This document shows positions 39,086-51,534 of a stretch of DNA of 64,000 bases, in pieces; the stretch's first letter is position 1; each line of letters starts with the position of its first letter. The stretch covers positions 35,483,759 to 35,547,758 of the forward strand of contig NC_133168.1 in the NCBI RefSeq assembly GCF_040802235.1, given 5' to 3'. The translations under genes and the position numbers were made by a program. The notes beneath the pieces were generated by a model. It was not told the origin of the DNA. It made no database searches and saw only the letters and a list, made by a program, of their open reading frames with translations. This DNA is from Manis javanica. Its lineage: Eukaryota > Chordata > Mammalia > Pholidota > Manidae.

Positions 39086-40424
39086 ATCTTCTCTACCACT
39101 TTTTCTCTTCTGGCTGCTTAGTTGTGAGGATCAAATGAGATAACATGTAGAAGCACTTAATATAAAAAAGTGTTACTTCAAAGCCAGACATTATTATTTT
39201 TCTGTTGGTTGCAGTCAGGACCACATGATATGCAGGGCCCAGAGCAAAATGAAAACGTGGAGCTCCTTGTTCAAAATTTATTGAGAACTTCAAGATGGCA
39301 CAGTAGAGCATTATACCAAGTGTGGGACCCATGAGCCCAGCCATAGTAACATCAGAACTGTCAGTACAGGGGCAATAAAGTTGAGCTTGTAAGAGATTTT
39401 CTAGATGAATAGAAATAATACTCTTAGAAGAAAAATATTCCTCCTTAAAAATATTCTTTTATAACTTTTTTCTTGAAATTCACTAGTATACCATCATTAG
39501 AATTTTTTAAATCAATATAAGATCTTAGTTATAATTTAAAGGAGAAATAAAAGGGAAATAGCTCTTAAAATATCTATTCTAATTTTTAAATGCTTGGTCA
39601 TGCCTACATGAAATGACATGCAAATATTTTCTCCCATTCCATAGGTTGCCTTTTCAGTTGATTGTTGATAAAATCTGTAAGTATTAGAAAACTTTATGCC
39701 ACAGTTTATTTTCATTTTAGTGTTAGGTAATGATGTATCTTACAATGTTTTAAAGTATATTAAATAAGTTGCTCTCAAAAATGCCATGTATAAAACTACG
39801 TTTTCATATATACAATAGTGCTAGGCTCTAGGCTTAAATAATAATAAATTTTCATCTACATGAATGGGCATGTCCCTCACACTGCAAGATGTCTAGTATC
39901 CCTAAGGCCCCTAATAAATATCACTAGCACCCAATTCCTTTTAATAACCAAAATAACTCTGGCAAACTTCCTAAAGACCCCCTAGGAGATGGTACACACA
40001 CACACACTGAGAATCAGTTTTTTAAAGCTTGTGAATATGATATGGGGTTCCTATTCCTGGTCACTAGAGGGAGGAAATGGTCTTCAAAATGATAATACAT
40101 TTGACTCTATAGTTTGTCTCCTTTTGATGTTAAAGTCTATATGCTCTGAAGAGAATATTTATGGCAATTTTATTAACCACACATTCATTAAAAGGACTAT
40201 GGCATGAGCTTTCGATATGTTTGATGCTCTATATTATTAAAATTGAATCACAATCTTTACTATATTTAGGCTATTACTGTTACAAAGTTAAAATTTCTCA
40301 GAAAAGCTTGTTTGGTTATGTCGGCTCCCTCTGATAATATTTAGCCCCAGAAAATGTCATATAGCCTTACTTTCCCCAATCATAAGGGAAATCAGGGACA
40401 GGTCACTGATCTGAATGACCTCAC

Positions 40425-40685
40425 ACCTTTGTATGCTGCCTAAATAGTTAAGTTGGGACATCAGTCTTCTCTTGCCCTTGGACTGGTATTTACACCATCA
40501 GCTCCCCTCATACTCAGGCTTTAGGTAGGACTCAGACTGGAATTACACCATCTTCAGTATTCCTGTGTTTCTATCTTACAGATGGCAGATCATGGGACTT
40601 CTCAGTGTCTATAATCACGAGTCAATCCTTCATAAAAATTATCTTGCTATTGGCTATATTTACCTGGAGAACCCTAATTAATACA
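40425..40685 (+). mobile_element. Partial MLT2-type (ERVL) LTR
   Basis: Follows the 3' half of MLT2-type LTRs in order: 'gttgggacatcagtcttctc', 'gcccttggactgg', 'acaccatcagctcccc', 'catgggacttctcagtgtc', 'ataatcacgagtcaatcctt' and 'ctggagaaccctaattaata'. It sits between two points that are adjacent in arm 2 (about 53,775 and 53,840), so it inserted after the tandem duplication. Confidence 0.75.
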
Positions 40686-40689
40686 CTGG

Positions 40690-40920
40690 GTAAAGACATA
40701 AACATTGGAATCATACAGATCTGGCTTCAAGTCTCAGTTGTGCCCTTAACAGCTGTTCAATTTAAAAAAGTAAATTGACTTCTGAGCCACAATTTCCTCA
40801 TATATAAAGTGAAAGATATTAAAACTTAATTTATAGGATTGTTGTGGAGATAAAATGAGATATATGCAAAGTGTTATCCCAATGGGCTTTTAATAAATAA
40901 AAGCTGACTTGATAAATTTT
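40690..40920 (+). mobile_element. MIR SINE, arm 1 second copy
   Basis: Plus-orientation MIR: 'tctggcttcaagtctcag', 'cacaatttcctcatatataaa', 'ggattgttgtggagataaaatgaga', 'ttaataaataaaagctga'. It has a counterpart at 53,840-54,045 in arm 2, again followed by alignable DNA (the atgctaa-type stretch at 40,933/54,055). Confidence 0.85.
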
Positions 40921-41804
40921 TATTATTTTTATGCTAAGATTTACCTATACTAAACAGACTATAGTGGAGTCAGTATATACTCAGGGTATAGAATTTCAAA
41001 GATGAAAGACATCTGTAAAGAATGAAGCAGTAAACTGAATTGGACCAAACAGGATATAATCTGAATAATCTGAAAAGGACATGAAATACTTGGACAAAGT
41101 TAATGCTTGTTCACTATGTTTCAGTCATTTCTAAATGATTTTAAGCATAGATCATTTTCACTTCATATTCAAAAAAAAGTTTATTGCTAGAAGTAGAATG
41201 GTTTACCACGTGATATTACTCTTAAGACTTTATAAAAATTGCTGGAACTTAAATGCTTTACTACATTCTTCCACATGATATTAAAAAAGACCTTACAAAA
41301 TACCTTAAGAAAAAAAATTAGTTATGTTAAATCTATGCCTTTAATAGCTAATTGGAGAGGATCCTCAAAACTGACCTGAGAGTAAACTTAGAGAAGCTTG
41401 GCCATTGAAATGATTGAAAACAGCACCTAACTACCATACAATTACTGGTTCTTAGACCCATTTCAACATAACTCTTAATTGTACTGTGCTGAAAGAAGTT
41501 GGAGCTTGGTGAAGATGAGAATTAAATGCCTGTCATAAGTACTCACTGTACTGATCCAGTTAAACCTCAATACACATACTCTTCATTTTTTAGTGATAAA
41601 AGTTCATTAGATCTCAGCAGCCAAATTCCAAAAAGATATGAAAACATTTGAACTACTTTGGCCTACTCTCTTCTGAGGGAAAGTAAAACCAAGCAATTTA
41701 ATTCAAGCAGTACAAAATAACAAAGATTTCATTTTTACATGCAGGAACTAGTTAAACTCTGATAGGGTTTGGAGACCCATTATTGGTTAACATAAAGGTA
41801 ATTG

Positions 41805-41870
41805 GTTTGTTGATGGACATTTAGTTTGTTTCTAGATTTGAGCCATTGTGAATAGAACTGCTATAATACT
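41805..41870 (-). mobile_element. Short L1 ORF2/3' fragment
   Basis: The string 'gttgatggacatttagtttg' and 'ccattgtgaatagaactgct' is the reverse of a conserved segment near the end of L1 ORF2. Only about 65 bases remain recognisable. Confidence 0.6.
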
Positions 41871-43936
41871 CCTGTGCTGTATGTAAATTATATTTTAATG
41901 AAGAAAATAATCACAAATTTAAAAAAAACAAATTTATTATTAGGTAACATCTTTGGTCACTTAAAAGAGCAAAAAGAGAGGGCTAAGGCAAAAATGACAG
42001 TTTTTGTTTAGTAGGGATTAAATGTTTAGCACTCAAGGTTAGCCACTGTTAATGTAATGAAAATGCAAATGGATTCAAACTGGATTATGTATACTCACTG
42101 GAAAGCAAGTGGAGAACCCATTTTCCAATACTAGGGTGCCCTGATCTCTGGAACCAGCTTGAATCTGGAAGAAATGAGACTTGGAAATGAAGTTACTATC
42201 TCAGACATATCAAACTTGCTTTCAATTCTTGTAGTTGATTCTGCAGTGCCAACTTCTTCTCCATCAGTGGACTCAGTCTCAAGAATTGTGTTGAAACCAA
42301 GCCCTTGATAACAAAACTCTTATTTCTAGAATTTTGTATAAGAGTACATGAATCTCAAAATAAGTTTAAGTTTCTAGATATGTGGTCGATTGGTGGCAAT
42401 GTTGGGTCTATCAAGAGCTGTATGAAATAACCCACCATCCCTGATAACTCTTCATAATTTGTGCTTCCTATCCTATAGTTGCCAATTACAGAACAATCTG
42501 TTAAATGTGACTATTGTTAACTTTATGGAAATTGGTCAAAATTATCAATTGATCAAGATCTTTGTGCATTTTTTACCTGTATATTAAATATTTTTTTTAT
42601 TTTGAAGAATTTCAAACTCAGTTCATATAGCAGTATTAAAATTTTAATTCTACCTTCAAAAAAAAAAAGCAGAGTGATCAATAGAAGTAAACAAGGATCA
42701 CTAAGTTATTTCCTTTTTTGACAAGGGAATTTGGAAAACAAAGTCCATCAGCTATTATGAACTGCAAGTGGGAGGAACTGGTATACTTTCCTAATCCCTC
42801 AGCCTGGAGGGGGCATCTTTCCCTACTTTCTAAAGAGGTGCCAAGTGTGCTTGCCCAAGAACAAAGTTAAACTACATATAAAGAGAGACTAGATACTAGG
42901 TGGATCCAAAGTTGATTAAAGATCATATTCTGAAGATGCTGTCTCACTCTGAAAGAAGTTTTCTAGGAGTGAACACTTGAAAAATGACCTGGCTACAGAC
43001 CAGATTTGCAAACACATGAATTTAGGGGGTAAAATTACTCATTAGAAATAACAATCCTCCAAATTTGAATAGCCTAATTTGATAGAATACAAATTCACAT
43101 AGATACATGTAAAGTGTTGGACACAAACTATTGTCCAATAAAGTATAAGATGAAGCAGCCCAACTCAGCAGCACTTAATACTTTAAAGGGTACAGTAAAT
43201 TATCTCATTAGTAATGAAAAGGGAAATATTTCTGCCCTCAAAGCTAATGTTTTCCCAGGATCCATTTAGAGAAATACACTATTTCTAATAAAGGCAGTAA
43301 CAATCCTGTTCTGTTCTGTTATTTGGGTGTTATTTTGTTCAGTTCTGGGTATCAAACTTTATAATACTGGCATAATGACTCTTTAATTAGCATAATGAAT
43401 GAATATGCAGTACTGAAGTTGATACACAGTTGTTGCTTAAACAATGTGGGGGCAGGGGTGCTGAACCACCATTCAACCAATAATCCACATATAACTTTTG
43501 ACTCGCCCAAAACTTAATAGTTGGCAGGAAGCTTTACTGATGTCAATTAACACAATTTTGTATGTTTATATATTAAATACTATATTTTTACAACAAAGCA
43601 AGAGAAAATGTTTTTTCAAATTGTCCCAAATCTCAAAAAAAAAAAATTCCAATAAACTTGCTGAAAAAATACACATGTAAGTGAAGCCATGCAAAGATCG
43701 ATTGTTTGGCCAGGTTGGTGAATAGGGGTTCAGGGGAAAGATGTAATTATGATCTTTTTGTGAAATCAAGCTAATTCCATTCTGCAAGGCTACAGGAGTC
43801 AAAATACGGAGACGTGCTGAGTGCTTACTATATGCCAGACCCTTTGAAATAGCTGGATATTACTAAATTTCTGAGAAATTTAACAGAACTGAAGAGTGGG
43901 TATTCCCTCACTTGACGAGTCCAGGGAAAGGCTATC

Positions 43937-44065
43937 CATGATTCTCAAACTTGTCTGCACCTTAGGGTCTAATTTAATTAGTTTGGGGTAGAGCCTAGGT
44001 ATCAAGAATTTTTCAAAGCTCCCAGCTATTTATAATGGGTAGTCAAGTTTGAGACTTATTAGGGT
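43937..44065 (+). mobile_element. MER5B-like hAT element
   Basis: The left part 'attctcaaacttgtctgcac' and the right part 'gtcaagtttgagactta' are near inverted repeats, with 'ggggtagagcctaggtatca' inside. This is the arrangement of the MER5B group of non-autonomous hAT elements. Confidence 0.65.
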
Positions 44066-44149
44066 AGATTGTAAATTAAATTGAAAAATAAAAATTGAGA
44101 GCAAGATAAATGGAAATTTGCACTTACTGATTACACATTAAATAAGAGG

Positions 44150-44580
44150 CATTTGGCCTTTTTGCACTCTAACCTTTACTATTTTATACTTGGAATCTTT
44201 TAGCACAGTGCCTGGCACATAGTAAGTTTCCAAATGTTTGCTGTTTCATCCTCTCTACTTTATAATGCATTTTCCAAATACATCCCAGAAAATATATTAG
44301 TTTATAATACAGGTAGCATCGTCTGCATTGAGGACAAGGTTACCAAGGCTCAGAGAAAGTATTTTGGTTACTGTCCAAAGGGGATGTTGTTGATTACCTG
44401 AAACCTCTCTTGGACATACACCCGGAGTTTACTTGTGTACATGACCGGTTTGAGTATGTGAGGGAGAACAGGAAACATGCAAGGAAAGGTACCACCCTCC
44501 TTAATTAGACAGTGAGTTTCTCAAGGGCAAGGACTTTTGCTTTACTATTCCACATAATCCTTAATATAGTATCCAATATA
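44150..44580 (+). mobile_element. MIR and L2 3' fragments
   Basis: 'agcacagtgcctggcacata' and 'gtaagtttccaaatg' at 44,200-44,240 are a MIR/L2 3' end. 'gacagtgagtttctcaaggg' at 44,507-44,560 is a typical L2 3' block. Exact borders are uncertain. Confidence 0.6.
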
Positions 44581-46609
44581 AAATAGTAATTGCTGCAAGA
44601 CGACAGCAATTACAAGACTAATCTTCACAAAAAACACGCTTCTGCAAGTGGTGAGCATTGAATTGACTTGATGCAATGCTAGACTCAGATTATTTTTTTC
44701 TGTTGCTGGCCAACTATTAAAATTTGGAGGCCATGTTACATACACAAAATGGTATACTAATGATTGAAATTATTTTCTGAGATTCAAGTATCAAAATACA
44801 GAGAACATTTTATTCTAGAAAAATATGAAGCTATGGCTTCTAAATGTTGTTAAAAAGACTAAATAACCAATATAACTATCAGCGCAAATTTGGCACCCAG
44901 TTTTACCCTACTTACATCCAGAAACATTTAACACAGTACATTTTGCCAACTACTTTTGCCAAGTACTGAGTGTATCTTAAAGAACAAGTTGAGTAAAGAT
45001 ATTTCATTGTGCCTTCTTTTTACCCATTAGCCTCTAATTATACTTTATCCATCCTGAATTTTAGCTAGATAATATGCCTAAAGTCACAAAAACTTCATGG
45101 GGGGAAATAGCACCTTTAATTTCTATAGATATTTTATATGCTTTGAGAAATCTGAAACCATGTTGTACTATGTAATTTAAAATTTGCCAGTAGCCACATT
45201 AAAAAATATGAATAGGGGTAATTTTATTACTGTATTTTAAGTCTATGTATCAAAAATATAATTTCAATATGCAATCAGTAACATTTAAATATTTTACATT
45301 TTTTCCATACTGTCTTTGAAATTATATTTTGTGTACTTTATACTTAGATCTCAAATTTGGACTAGCCGCATTTCAAGTGCAAATGGCTAATAAGATCTAG
45401 TCTGACTCCCTTCTATCTCCAGTGTAATAATCACTTTAAACTTTACAAAAACAAAGCACGTGCAAGTTGACTCAAAGTTAAGTAATGCTCCATTAAAATG
45501 GTAAGTGAAAGTTTTAATATAGTGTTTGGACCTTTTCTGATTAAAGAAATTTTCTTTTATTTAAAGAAAGACTGAAAATTGTTTGATGTTAGTTTTACAA
45601 ATGCCTTGAAAACTTTTCTTCTTTCCATTACCTAATCAAAAGTCTTTCTGGGTACTAGGTTATTTTGTTCTTTTGCTCCATTTGAGTTGTTCATTTTGTA
45701 ATTCAATGTATTATCTGGTGACAGCTATGCAAAACATACTAGGTAAAGGATGTTTTCACAAAGCTTCCAAAGTGGAAAAAAATAGGAAAGAGAGTGAAAA
45801 GCATGTGAAAATACATCTTTGTATTTTACTTTCCTGTGTCACTGTGTCAGTTATTTGTATATCAGTTTTTCCTCAATCTTTAACAATAAAGGGAACTGCC
45901 TTTATTATTCTTATTCTTGTTATCTTGCCAAGGCCTGATAGAGTGCCTTAATATTTGTTAAATTCACTATAATGAATTATATTTATACATACAGTTATAT
46001 ATAACAATTATGAATTATATGAATTATTATGTTTTCTAAAACAGGGGTCCCTATAAGTACACCAGGTAAAGAAACATTTCCCTAAGCGGAACAGAAATGT
46101 TATTATTATTTAATAAAACAGAAGAATTATCTATGACACTCCTTCAAGGATCTGACACAGAAGGTTGTGAGTTTTGAAGAAATGAACACTTTTTTACAGC
46201 TGAGGAAGTACAGGGATAGAAGAGCCTATCAGTTACAACAGAAACTCTCTGAATGTTTGCTTATTAAATGCTCAAGTGAATAAAAAGAAGAGCCCGAATG
46301 ACCTGAGAATATCATTTACAGAGACAGATATGGAAACTTTGGGGAACTGAAGGGAGGTGGTGCTGCACAAAGCTGCATGGAAAAAAGTGATGTCAGGAGT
46401 AAGCAGTTACAATTGTTAACATTTTAAAGCCAAACAATACCAACAATAACCCTCTGTACCTTGGAAGGCCCAGTAGTAGTATGCCCTAGTTTCTCACTTT
46501 TGGCATAATGCCTGTTGGATCCATTTAAGAACCTTAATTCCATAACCTGTTGTTATTTTGAACAATTTCTTCAATCAGGTTTATGGGCACAGTGAAAAAT
46601 GAAAAATCT

Positions 46610-48424
46610 AGCAGAGTAACATGCTTTTATTTTACTATGATGCATATAAGAAAAGAAAAATATGTCAATGGTACACTTCAAATTGACAGAACTTCACAAG
46701 TATTTATGCTATTTAGGAAAAGAGACACGTCTACTAAGTTGTTACCAGGGCAAATTATCAAGTAAGACAATAAAGCCACACATTTTTTGTAGGTTATTTT
46801 TCCATGAAGAACAACAATTCCCCGTCTTCAGAATCTGACAAGACAAAGTTATTCAAACTATATTTCTAAAGATACAGTTTTCATAGAAACAAGTGAAAAC
46901 CCTTACTAATATTCATTTAAATCTCTATATTATAAAGAAAACTTTTCCAAATGTTCCCAACTGAAAGCAAGAGCAAGCCTGTATAGCTCAATTTTCCCAG
47001 TAAGCAGTACAGAAACAGTATTTTACTAAATGCTAGTGAAATAAAGGACACTGTATTAATCTTCCACATAAATTAAAAGTCAAATGAAAAGGAGAAAGCA
47101 CCCAAAGGTGCTGTGTTTGTATATCCTTAAAGAACTCTTTCTAGGCAATGAACGTATTTTAACACTCTCTTCAAATCTCCCACGGAAAACCAGAGAAAAA
47201 GTATTTCTCCTTCCATCACTACTGACAAAGAACCTCTTCCCTAGAGGCTCTCAGTCAGCCAGTCTTAATTTTAAGCCCAATTTTTACCTGGCCAAATTTT
47301 GCGTGTGGTCTTTCATGGGGTTTTCCCCGCTTAGGTCACCCATCACAATCTCTTTAGTTCTCCCATTCATATGAACTAGATTATCACTTCGCATTTCATC
47401 TAGATCTGTGTCCCTTTAAGCCCTCTAGGTGTTGCTACAGGAAGTGGAGGGTAGAGAAAGCAAAGGGAAGTAACAGTTCTGGCAGCCAATTTTCTTGGAC
47501 AAACTTACCCTGGAAATAACGGAGAGAGCCAAATTAAACTAAAAGGCCTACTTTTGTAGATGTTTCTGAGCTATCACTTTTAAGAGACAGGAGACAGAAA
47601 GTGACTGCCACCTGGCACTTCATCATGTTCAGAATGAGGAGAGCAGGCATAAAGGGGGTACCTGGACAAGGTCCAACTTGTCATCTCAACCACTTGCCTG
47701 TCAATTAGTAGGGTTCCCGGATGATGGGGTGGAGAGAAGAGGGGGTAAGAAATCAGGAAGAGGTCTTTTGGGGAGAGTAATGAAGGGACTTTTGTATGCT
47801 GGCAAGAAACCTGGGTCCACCAGTAGTTCTGGAGATTCTTATTTACCAGAAACCAGAGTGTGGGGCTGACAATGATCTAGAAGATGTTCATCTAGTAGGT
47901 AGCAGCCAAGGTGGGCATAGCCAGTAGCAGGCAGCAATAGGTGACCAGAGATACAAGAGCAATGGAGTCACATAAGTCATACAGGCCAAGTGGCCTACTG
48001 CTGCTCTTTCAAATCTCCTTTCTTCCCTCCAATTGTCCACAGGTTACACGCCTATACTGCAAAACAAAGTGGGTGGAACACAGTCCTAGACAGAGCCAGC
48101 TCAAAGGCATGGGAACAAACAGGGTTCAAGCAGTGCAGGTAAAGGCAGTGCAACTTACAGCATTGCTTTGCTTTGCTTAGGAGTGCTGTGATGCATGGTC
48201 ATGCAACACGTGGTAGGAATGCAGAACAGTATGAAGGCCATGTGGAAATGAAGAACATGGCCACAAAATCTCATTTTTGAGGTTGCCAGAACTGAATGTT
48301 CAGAAATTAAAAGTTGCAGAAATGTCAGGGGAAAAAAAAGGCATACCCATTTCTGTTGCCCCAAGCACAGGTCAAGCAAGAGGTGGTGGAAGACCTTGTG
48401 CAGGAGCCTTCCCAAGGGAAGAGT
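46610..48424 (-). other. TSPYL1: TSPYL1 3' untranslated region
   Basis: From the stop codon to the candidate poly(A) site, about 1.8 kb. The part at 48,190-48,424 aligns with the TSPYL4 3'UTR next to its stop, and the distal end aligns with 30,891 onward. No coding frame of interest. Confidence 0.6.
46626..46631 (-). terminator. TSPYL1: Candidate TSPYL1 poly(A) signal
   Basis: TTTATT on the plus strand (AATAAA on the gene strand), with agcagagt at 46,610-46,617 near the expected cleavage point. Spacing and flanks mirror those of TSPYL4 at 30,893-30,913. Confidence 0.6.
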
Positions 48425-49729
48425 TTAACCAGACTGGAACCCAAAGGGCCTGGGAATCTCCACTGGCTCCCTTATTGGGCGATGTCTGGGTCTACGGACT
48501 CCTTCACGCAGCAGGTAGTATTGCAGTGGATTTGGCCACAGGTCCTCTTTAATAATCTCTGCAATCTTGTCTGACTCTGGAAGACTGTGATCCGAAAACC
48601 AGGTGAAGAAATTGCAGACGACATCTTGGTTCCTGCGAATGAAAGACTGTGGTTCATGGCCTGGACGCCACATGATTGGAGTGGAGAGAGATACCACTCT
48701 GCCAGAGGCTCTGACCTCATATTCCTTGACTATCAGCTTGTTTCGGAAGTAGGGGTTTCTTCGAAAGAAGAACTTGAACTTGCAGCCAGTTCTAGGGTGT
48801 CTGAGTTCCTTCACCTCCAAATTGGTTATGTATCTTAACATCTCTGCATCTTGGCCCCTAATCATGGGGGACAACTGAGGATGGTTCCGAAAGGCAGTGA
48901 CCCAGAAGCCCGGGATATTCTGAATGATGTAATTTCTCCGTTCCAGGTAATGTCGACGCATCCTTCCAAACTTATGCTCCAGTTGCTGAAAGGCCCTGTC
49001 GGCCTGCGCATTCACAGTGTCCAGTTCCATTTGGATGGCCTCCAAAGGGTTCATGCGGAGATCCATATTCAGGGGGTGGGGCCCTGCCTCCTCCTCCACC
49101 TCCTCTACAAGCTTGTTTTCCTCCATTTCTATTTCTTCACCTACTGGCTTCTCCTCTACCTCCATCTTCTGTTCCACCGCCTTCTCTTCCTTCACTCTTT
49201 CCTTCTCAACCACCTCCTCACCCACTGCTACTGAGAAGACGGTACACTTCCCAGTCTTCATTTCCTCGGCTTTGGCCTCGGCCTCAGCCAACACCTCACA
49301 CGCCGACCTCTCCGCGCCACGGATTTCTAAGGTCGGCCCGCGACCCAGGCCGCCTGGCTCTCCACACTGAGACCCATTTCTCAGGCTGCTATCCGTTGCC
49401 ACGGACACAGACACGGCTCCCTCGCCCGCGGTGAGAGACAGGGCCTCTTCCTGGCCCGCTGTGGTCGCTACATGACCTCGATCTCCACCGCTTCGGACGT
49501 GGGGCGCACGGCCGCCGTCCGCGGGGTAGTGGCGCGCTCCCCGCTCCGCTGGGAGCGAAACCGCCTCCCGGCTTTCCTCACCCGCCTCCGCCATCACCTG
49601 TGACGCCTCAGCTTCCTCGAGTCGCTTCTGGCACTGATGTGGATCCGTGTCTCCGGCGGGACGGTCGAGCGTAGTGAGACTATGGGTCTTGGGGAGAGGC
49701 GTCCTCTCGACCCCACCCGAGCCGCTCAT
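48425..49729 (-). CDS. TSPYL1: TSPYL1, testis-specific Y-encoded-like protein 1
   Basis: Single-exon gene of 434 codons, ATG at 49,729-49,727 in a strong context (gcgaccATGa), TAA at 48,427-48,425. The frame is open five codons further up, but that extension begins with TTG, so Met at 49,729 is the start. The N-terminal half (1-220) is variable and acidic, with a Glu/Val/Lys-rich stretch at about 170-215. The NAP domain covers about 225-407: dimerisation helix with [20 protein letters not shown] (236-255), NIPGFW (271-276), [20 protein letters not shown] (311-330), [10 protein letters not shown] (343-352), [15 protein letters not shown] (374-388), [10 protein letters not shown] (398-407). The length fits the mammalian protein (about 437). 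TSPYL1 is a nucleolar NAP-family protein; loss in humans causes sudden infant death with dysgenesis of the testes. The gene is expected to lie in a DSE intron on the opposite strand. Confidence 0.96.
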   Translation of the reverse strand: MSGSGGVERTPLPKTHSLTTLDRPAGDTDPHQCQKRLEEAEASQVMAEAGEESREAVSLPAERGARHYPADGGRAPHVRSGGDRGHVATTAGQEEALSLTAGEGAVSVSVATDSSLRNGSQCGEPGGLGRGPTLEIRGAERSACEVLAEAEAKAEEMKTGKCTVFSVAVGEEVVEKERVKEEKAVEQKMEVEEKPVGEEIEMEENKLVEEVEEEAGPHPLNMDLRMNPLEAIQMELDTVNAQADRAFQQLEHKFGRMRRHYLERRNYIIQNIPGFWVTAFRNHPQLSPMIRGQDAEMLRYITNLEVKELRHPRTGCKFKFFFRRNPYFRNKLIVKEYEVRASGRVVSLSTPIMWRPGHEPQSFIRRNQDVVCNFFTWFSDHSLPESDKIAEIIKEDLWPNPLQYYLLREGVRRPRHRPIREPVEIPRPFGFQSG

Positions 49730-49823
49730 GGTCGCAGCACTCAAACGAAGTAAGGATGACGGCTGTTTACCTCACAGATGCCGCGCTCCTCACAAACGAT
49801 CGCAAGCTCCGCCTACCCTGTAG

Positions 49824-49831
49824 TCTCGCGA
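49824..49831. promoter_or_regulatory. TSPYL1: TCTCGCGA motif
   Basis: TCTCGCGA, eight bases of the palindromic TCTCGCGAGA promoter element found in TATA-less CpG-island promoters, 95 bp upstream of the ATG. A related cgcgagaactcgcgg block follows at 49,877-49,891. Confidence 0.5.
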
Positions 49832-49846
49832 ACGTCCCCGTGACGA

Positions 49847-49854
49847 TGACGTCA
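49847..49854. promoter_or_regulatory. TSPYL1: CRE (TGACGTCA) upstream of TSPYL1
   Basis: A perfect palindromic CRE 118 bp upstream of the ATG, at the place matching the CRE of TSPYL4 (34,932-34,939), with alignable flanks. Confidence 0.7.
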
Positions 49855-49959
49855 AGACTGTATATCTCAGTCTTAACGCGAGAACTCGCGGCTCCCGGGA
49901 CTGGTTCCGTAGTGGCTTATGGTGTCTGCGTGCTTTCCCTTAAATTTGTTTATACAAAT

Positions 49960-51534
49960 TCATCGGGTGGAGCGATTATCTGATTTACGCAAACAAATGT
50001 AGATCGAATCAGAGACTGAAAGCAGTAAGGACCCTCCCTGAGATAGTTCTGGAAACTGCCTCCAGCCTGTAGGGCTCACAATACTACACTACCTGCTGGC
50101 ACTGAAACGAATTTTTCTGGGTTTCCATTCCGTTACTTCATAAGGGCCAGGAGGAAAAATCTAGTCTTTTTTTTTAAAACTAAGATGAATAGCAAAGGGT
50201 TTCCCTTTCCTCAAGTAAAAATGATCTGAAAATACCACTTCCAGCCTCTAACATTACTGGGAGAGCGAGCTACTCAGCGGCTTTTTGGCACTACAGTGAT
50301 GCATATAATAATCCCCTTGTTAGCCCTAAATTTATAATATGCATCAAAGAAAAGCTTGTGCTGCATAATGTCTGCAGGAAGGAAGCCAGGATCAATTTGC
50401 TGAATCTTGCTCCATGGCCGCTCACTGCAGAAAATAGAAAAGCTATTCCCAGTCCCATAAACTGAACCTGTTAACGAATTTAGTTCTGTTGGGAGGTAAG
50501 AAATGTCGATAGTACACTGTCCGTTCATAGCAATCAGCTCCTAGAATTCATTTAAGAGGAATGTCACTCTGGTTGTTTTAGTTTGTTGACTTAGGAGGCA
50601 AAATGGTGTTAAAGAGCTACAAAACCTCAGAGAAATACCACTGGGTAGATGGGGGTGTGGGGATCCCGCCCACCACCATTTTTATGAAGAAAAGCCGGTT
50701 GAAGCAGATAACAAAGCACAAGTATAATTAATTAATTAGTTCTCTACCAGACAATGTTAGGAAAGACTCCAGTGATAGATACTGCATGTAAATTGTAACC
50801 AAGATTCCGGTGAGTAGTTTCCCTAGACAATACCAAGATACTTGGAGGAACCCTTTCTCTTTTTGTCATTAAATTTGGAAAAAACATGATATAGAATATT
50901 TGATTGAATATGTACAGAAAATTAGGAGAAACTTAAATTTCTTCTAATGTTAATTATCTGAAAATCACAGTAGAGAAATAATTGTGATTATAATTTGTTG
51001 TTATGGAATATAGAGAGTCCAGGTTATGATCACTTTTGAATACAAGGCCAGAAAGAAGCAAGGATTTAGAAGGAAAAGTAGATATGTCTATGCTACACCA
51101 TGACTTCTTTTAAAAGAATCTTTGCTTGTAAGAAGGAGCTGTCCAGGAGTTCAACCTGCACCAAGTCTCATGTGCTCAAGGAGTTATTTTACATGCAGGA
51201 AAAAAAATGTGATTGCTTTTTGCCACAAAAAAATTAGTAGGATTATAACATGTAGAACTTTTTTCTTATCTTTTTGAACCTAAAGTCTTAAAAGGGATAT
51301 GTGTCTCTTATACATGGCACAAGTTATCCCACTATTCTGAAACATTCTTTTTAGGCAGTACTGTCCATTCCCTAAGGCCACACCACAAACCTATCTTGCT
51401 TTAGAATGTGCTAGCATATTACATGCATTAAATTGTCAAGTTTTTGAGGTTAAGTAACTTAATCAAGGTTACCATATAATAACTGCTACATTTTCCTTCC
51501 CCTTTCCTGGGTACAACTTTCCTTACCACCCTAC
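49960..51534. other. Upstream flank of TSPYL1, no gene seen
   Basis: Non-coding DNA aligning in patches with arm 1 (clearest at 50,985-51,090 against 35,851-35,960). No gene or RNA recognised. Confidence 0.55.

Larger units (their letters stand above)
41051..46609. other. Spacer between duplication arms, no gene seen
   Basis: 5.5 kb without a recognisable gene. It contains an L1 scrap (41,805-41,870), a MER5B-like element (43,937-44,065), MIR and L2 pieces around 44,150-44,580, and a DNA-transposon-like stretch at 45,150-45,420 related in style to that at 54,325-54,458. A patch at 42,990-43,060 may align with 54,560-54,640, which would extend arm 1, but this is weak. Confidence 0.5.
49250..49960. 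promoter_or_regulatory. TSPYL1: CpG-rich island over TSPYL1 5' end
   Basis: Dense CpG over the N-terminal coding part and about 230 bp upstream, with several cgcgag-type motifs between 49,825 and 49,895 and no TATA box at a usual distance. It is the counterpart of the TSPYL4 island. Confidence 0.7.
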
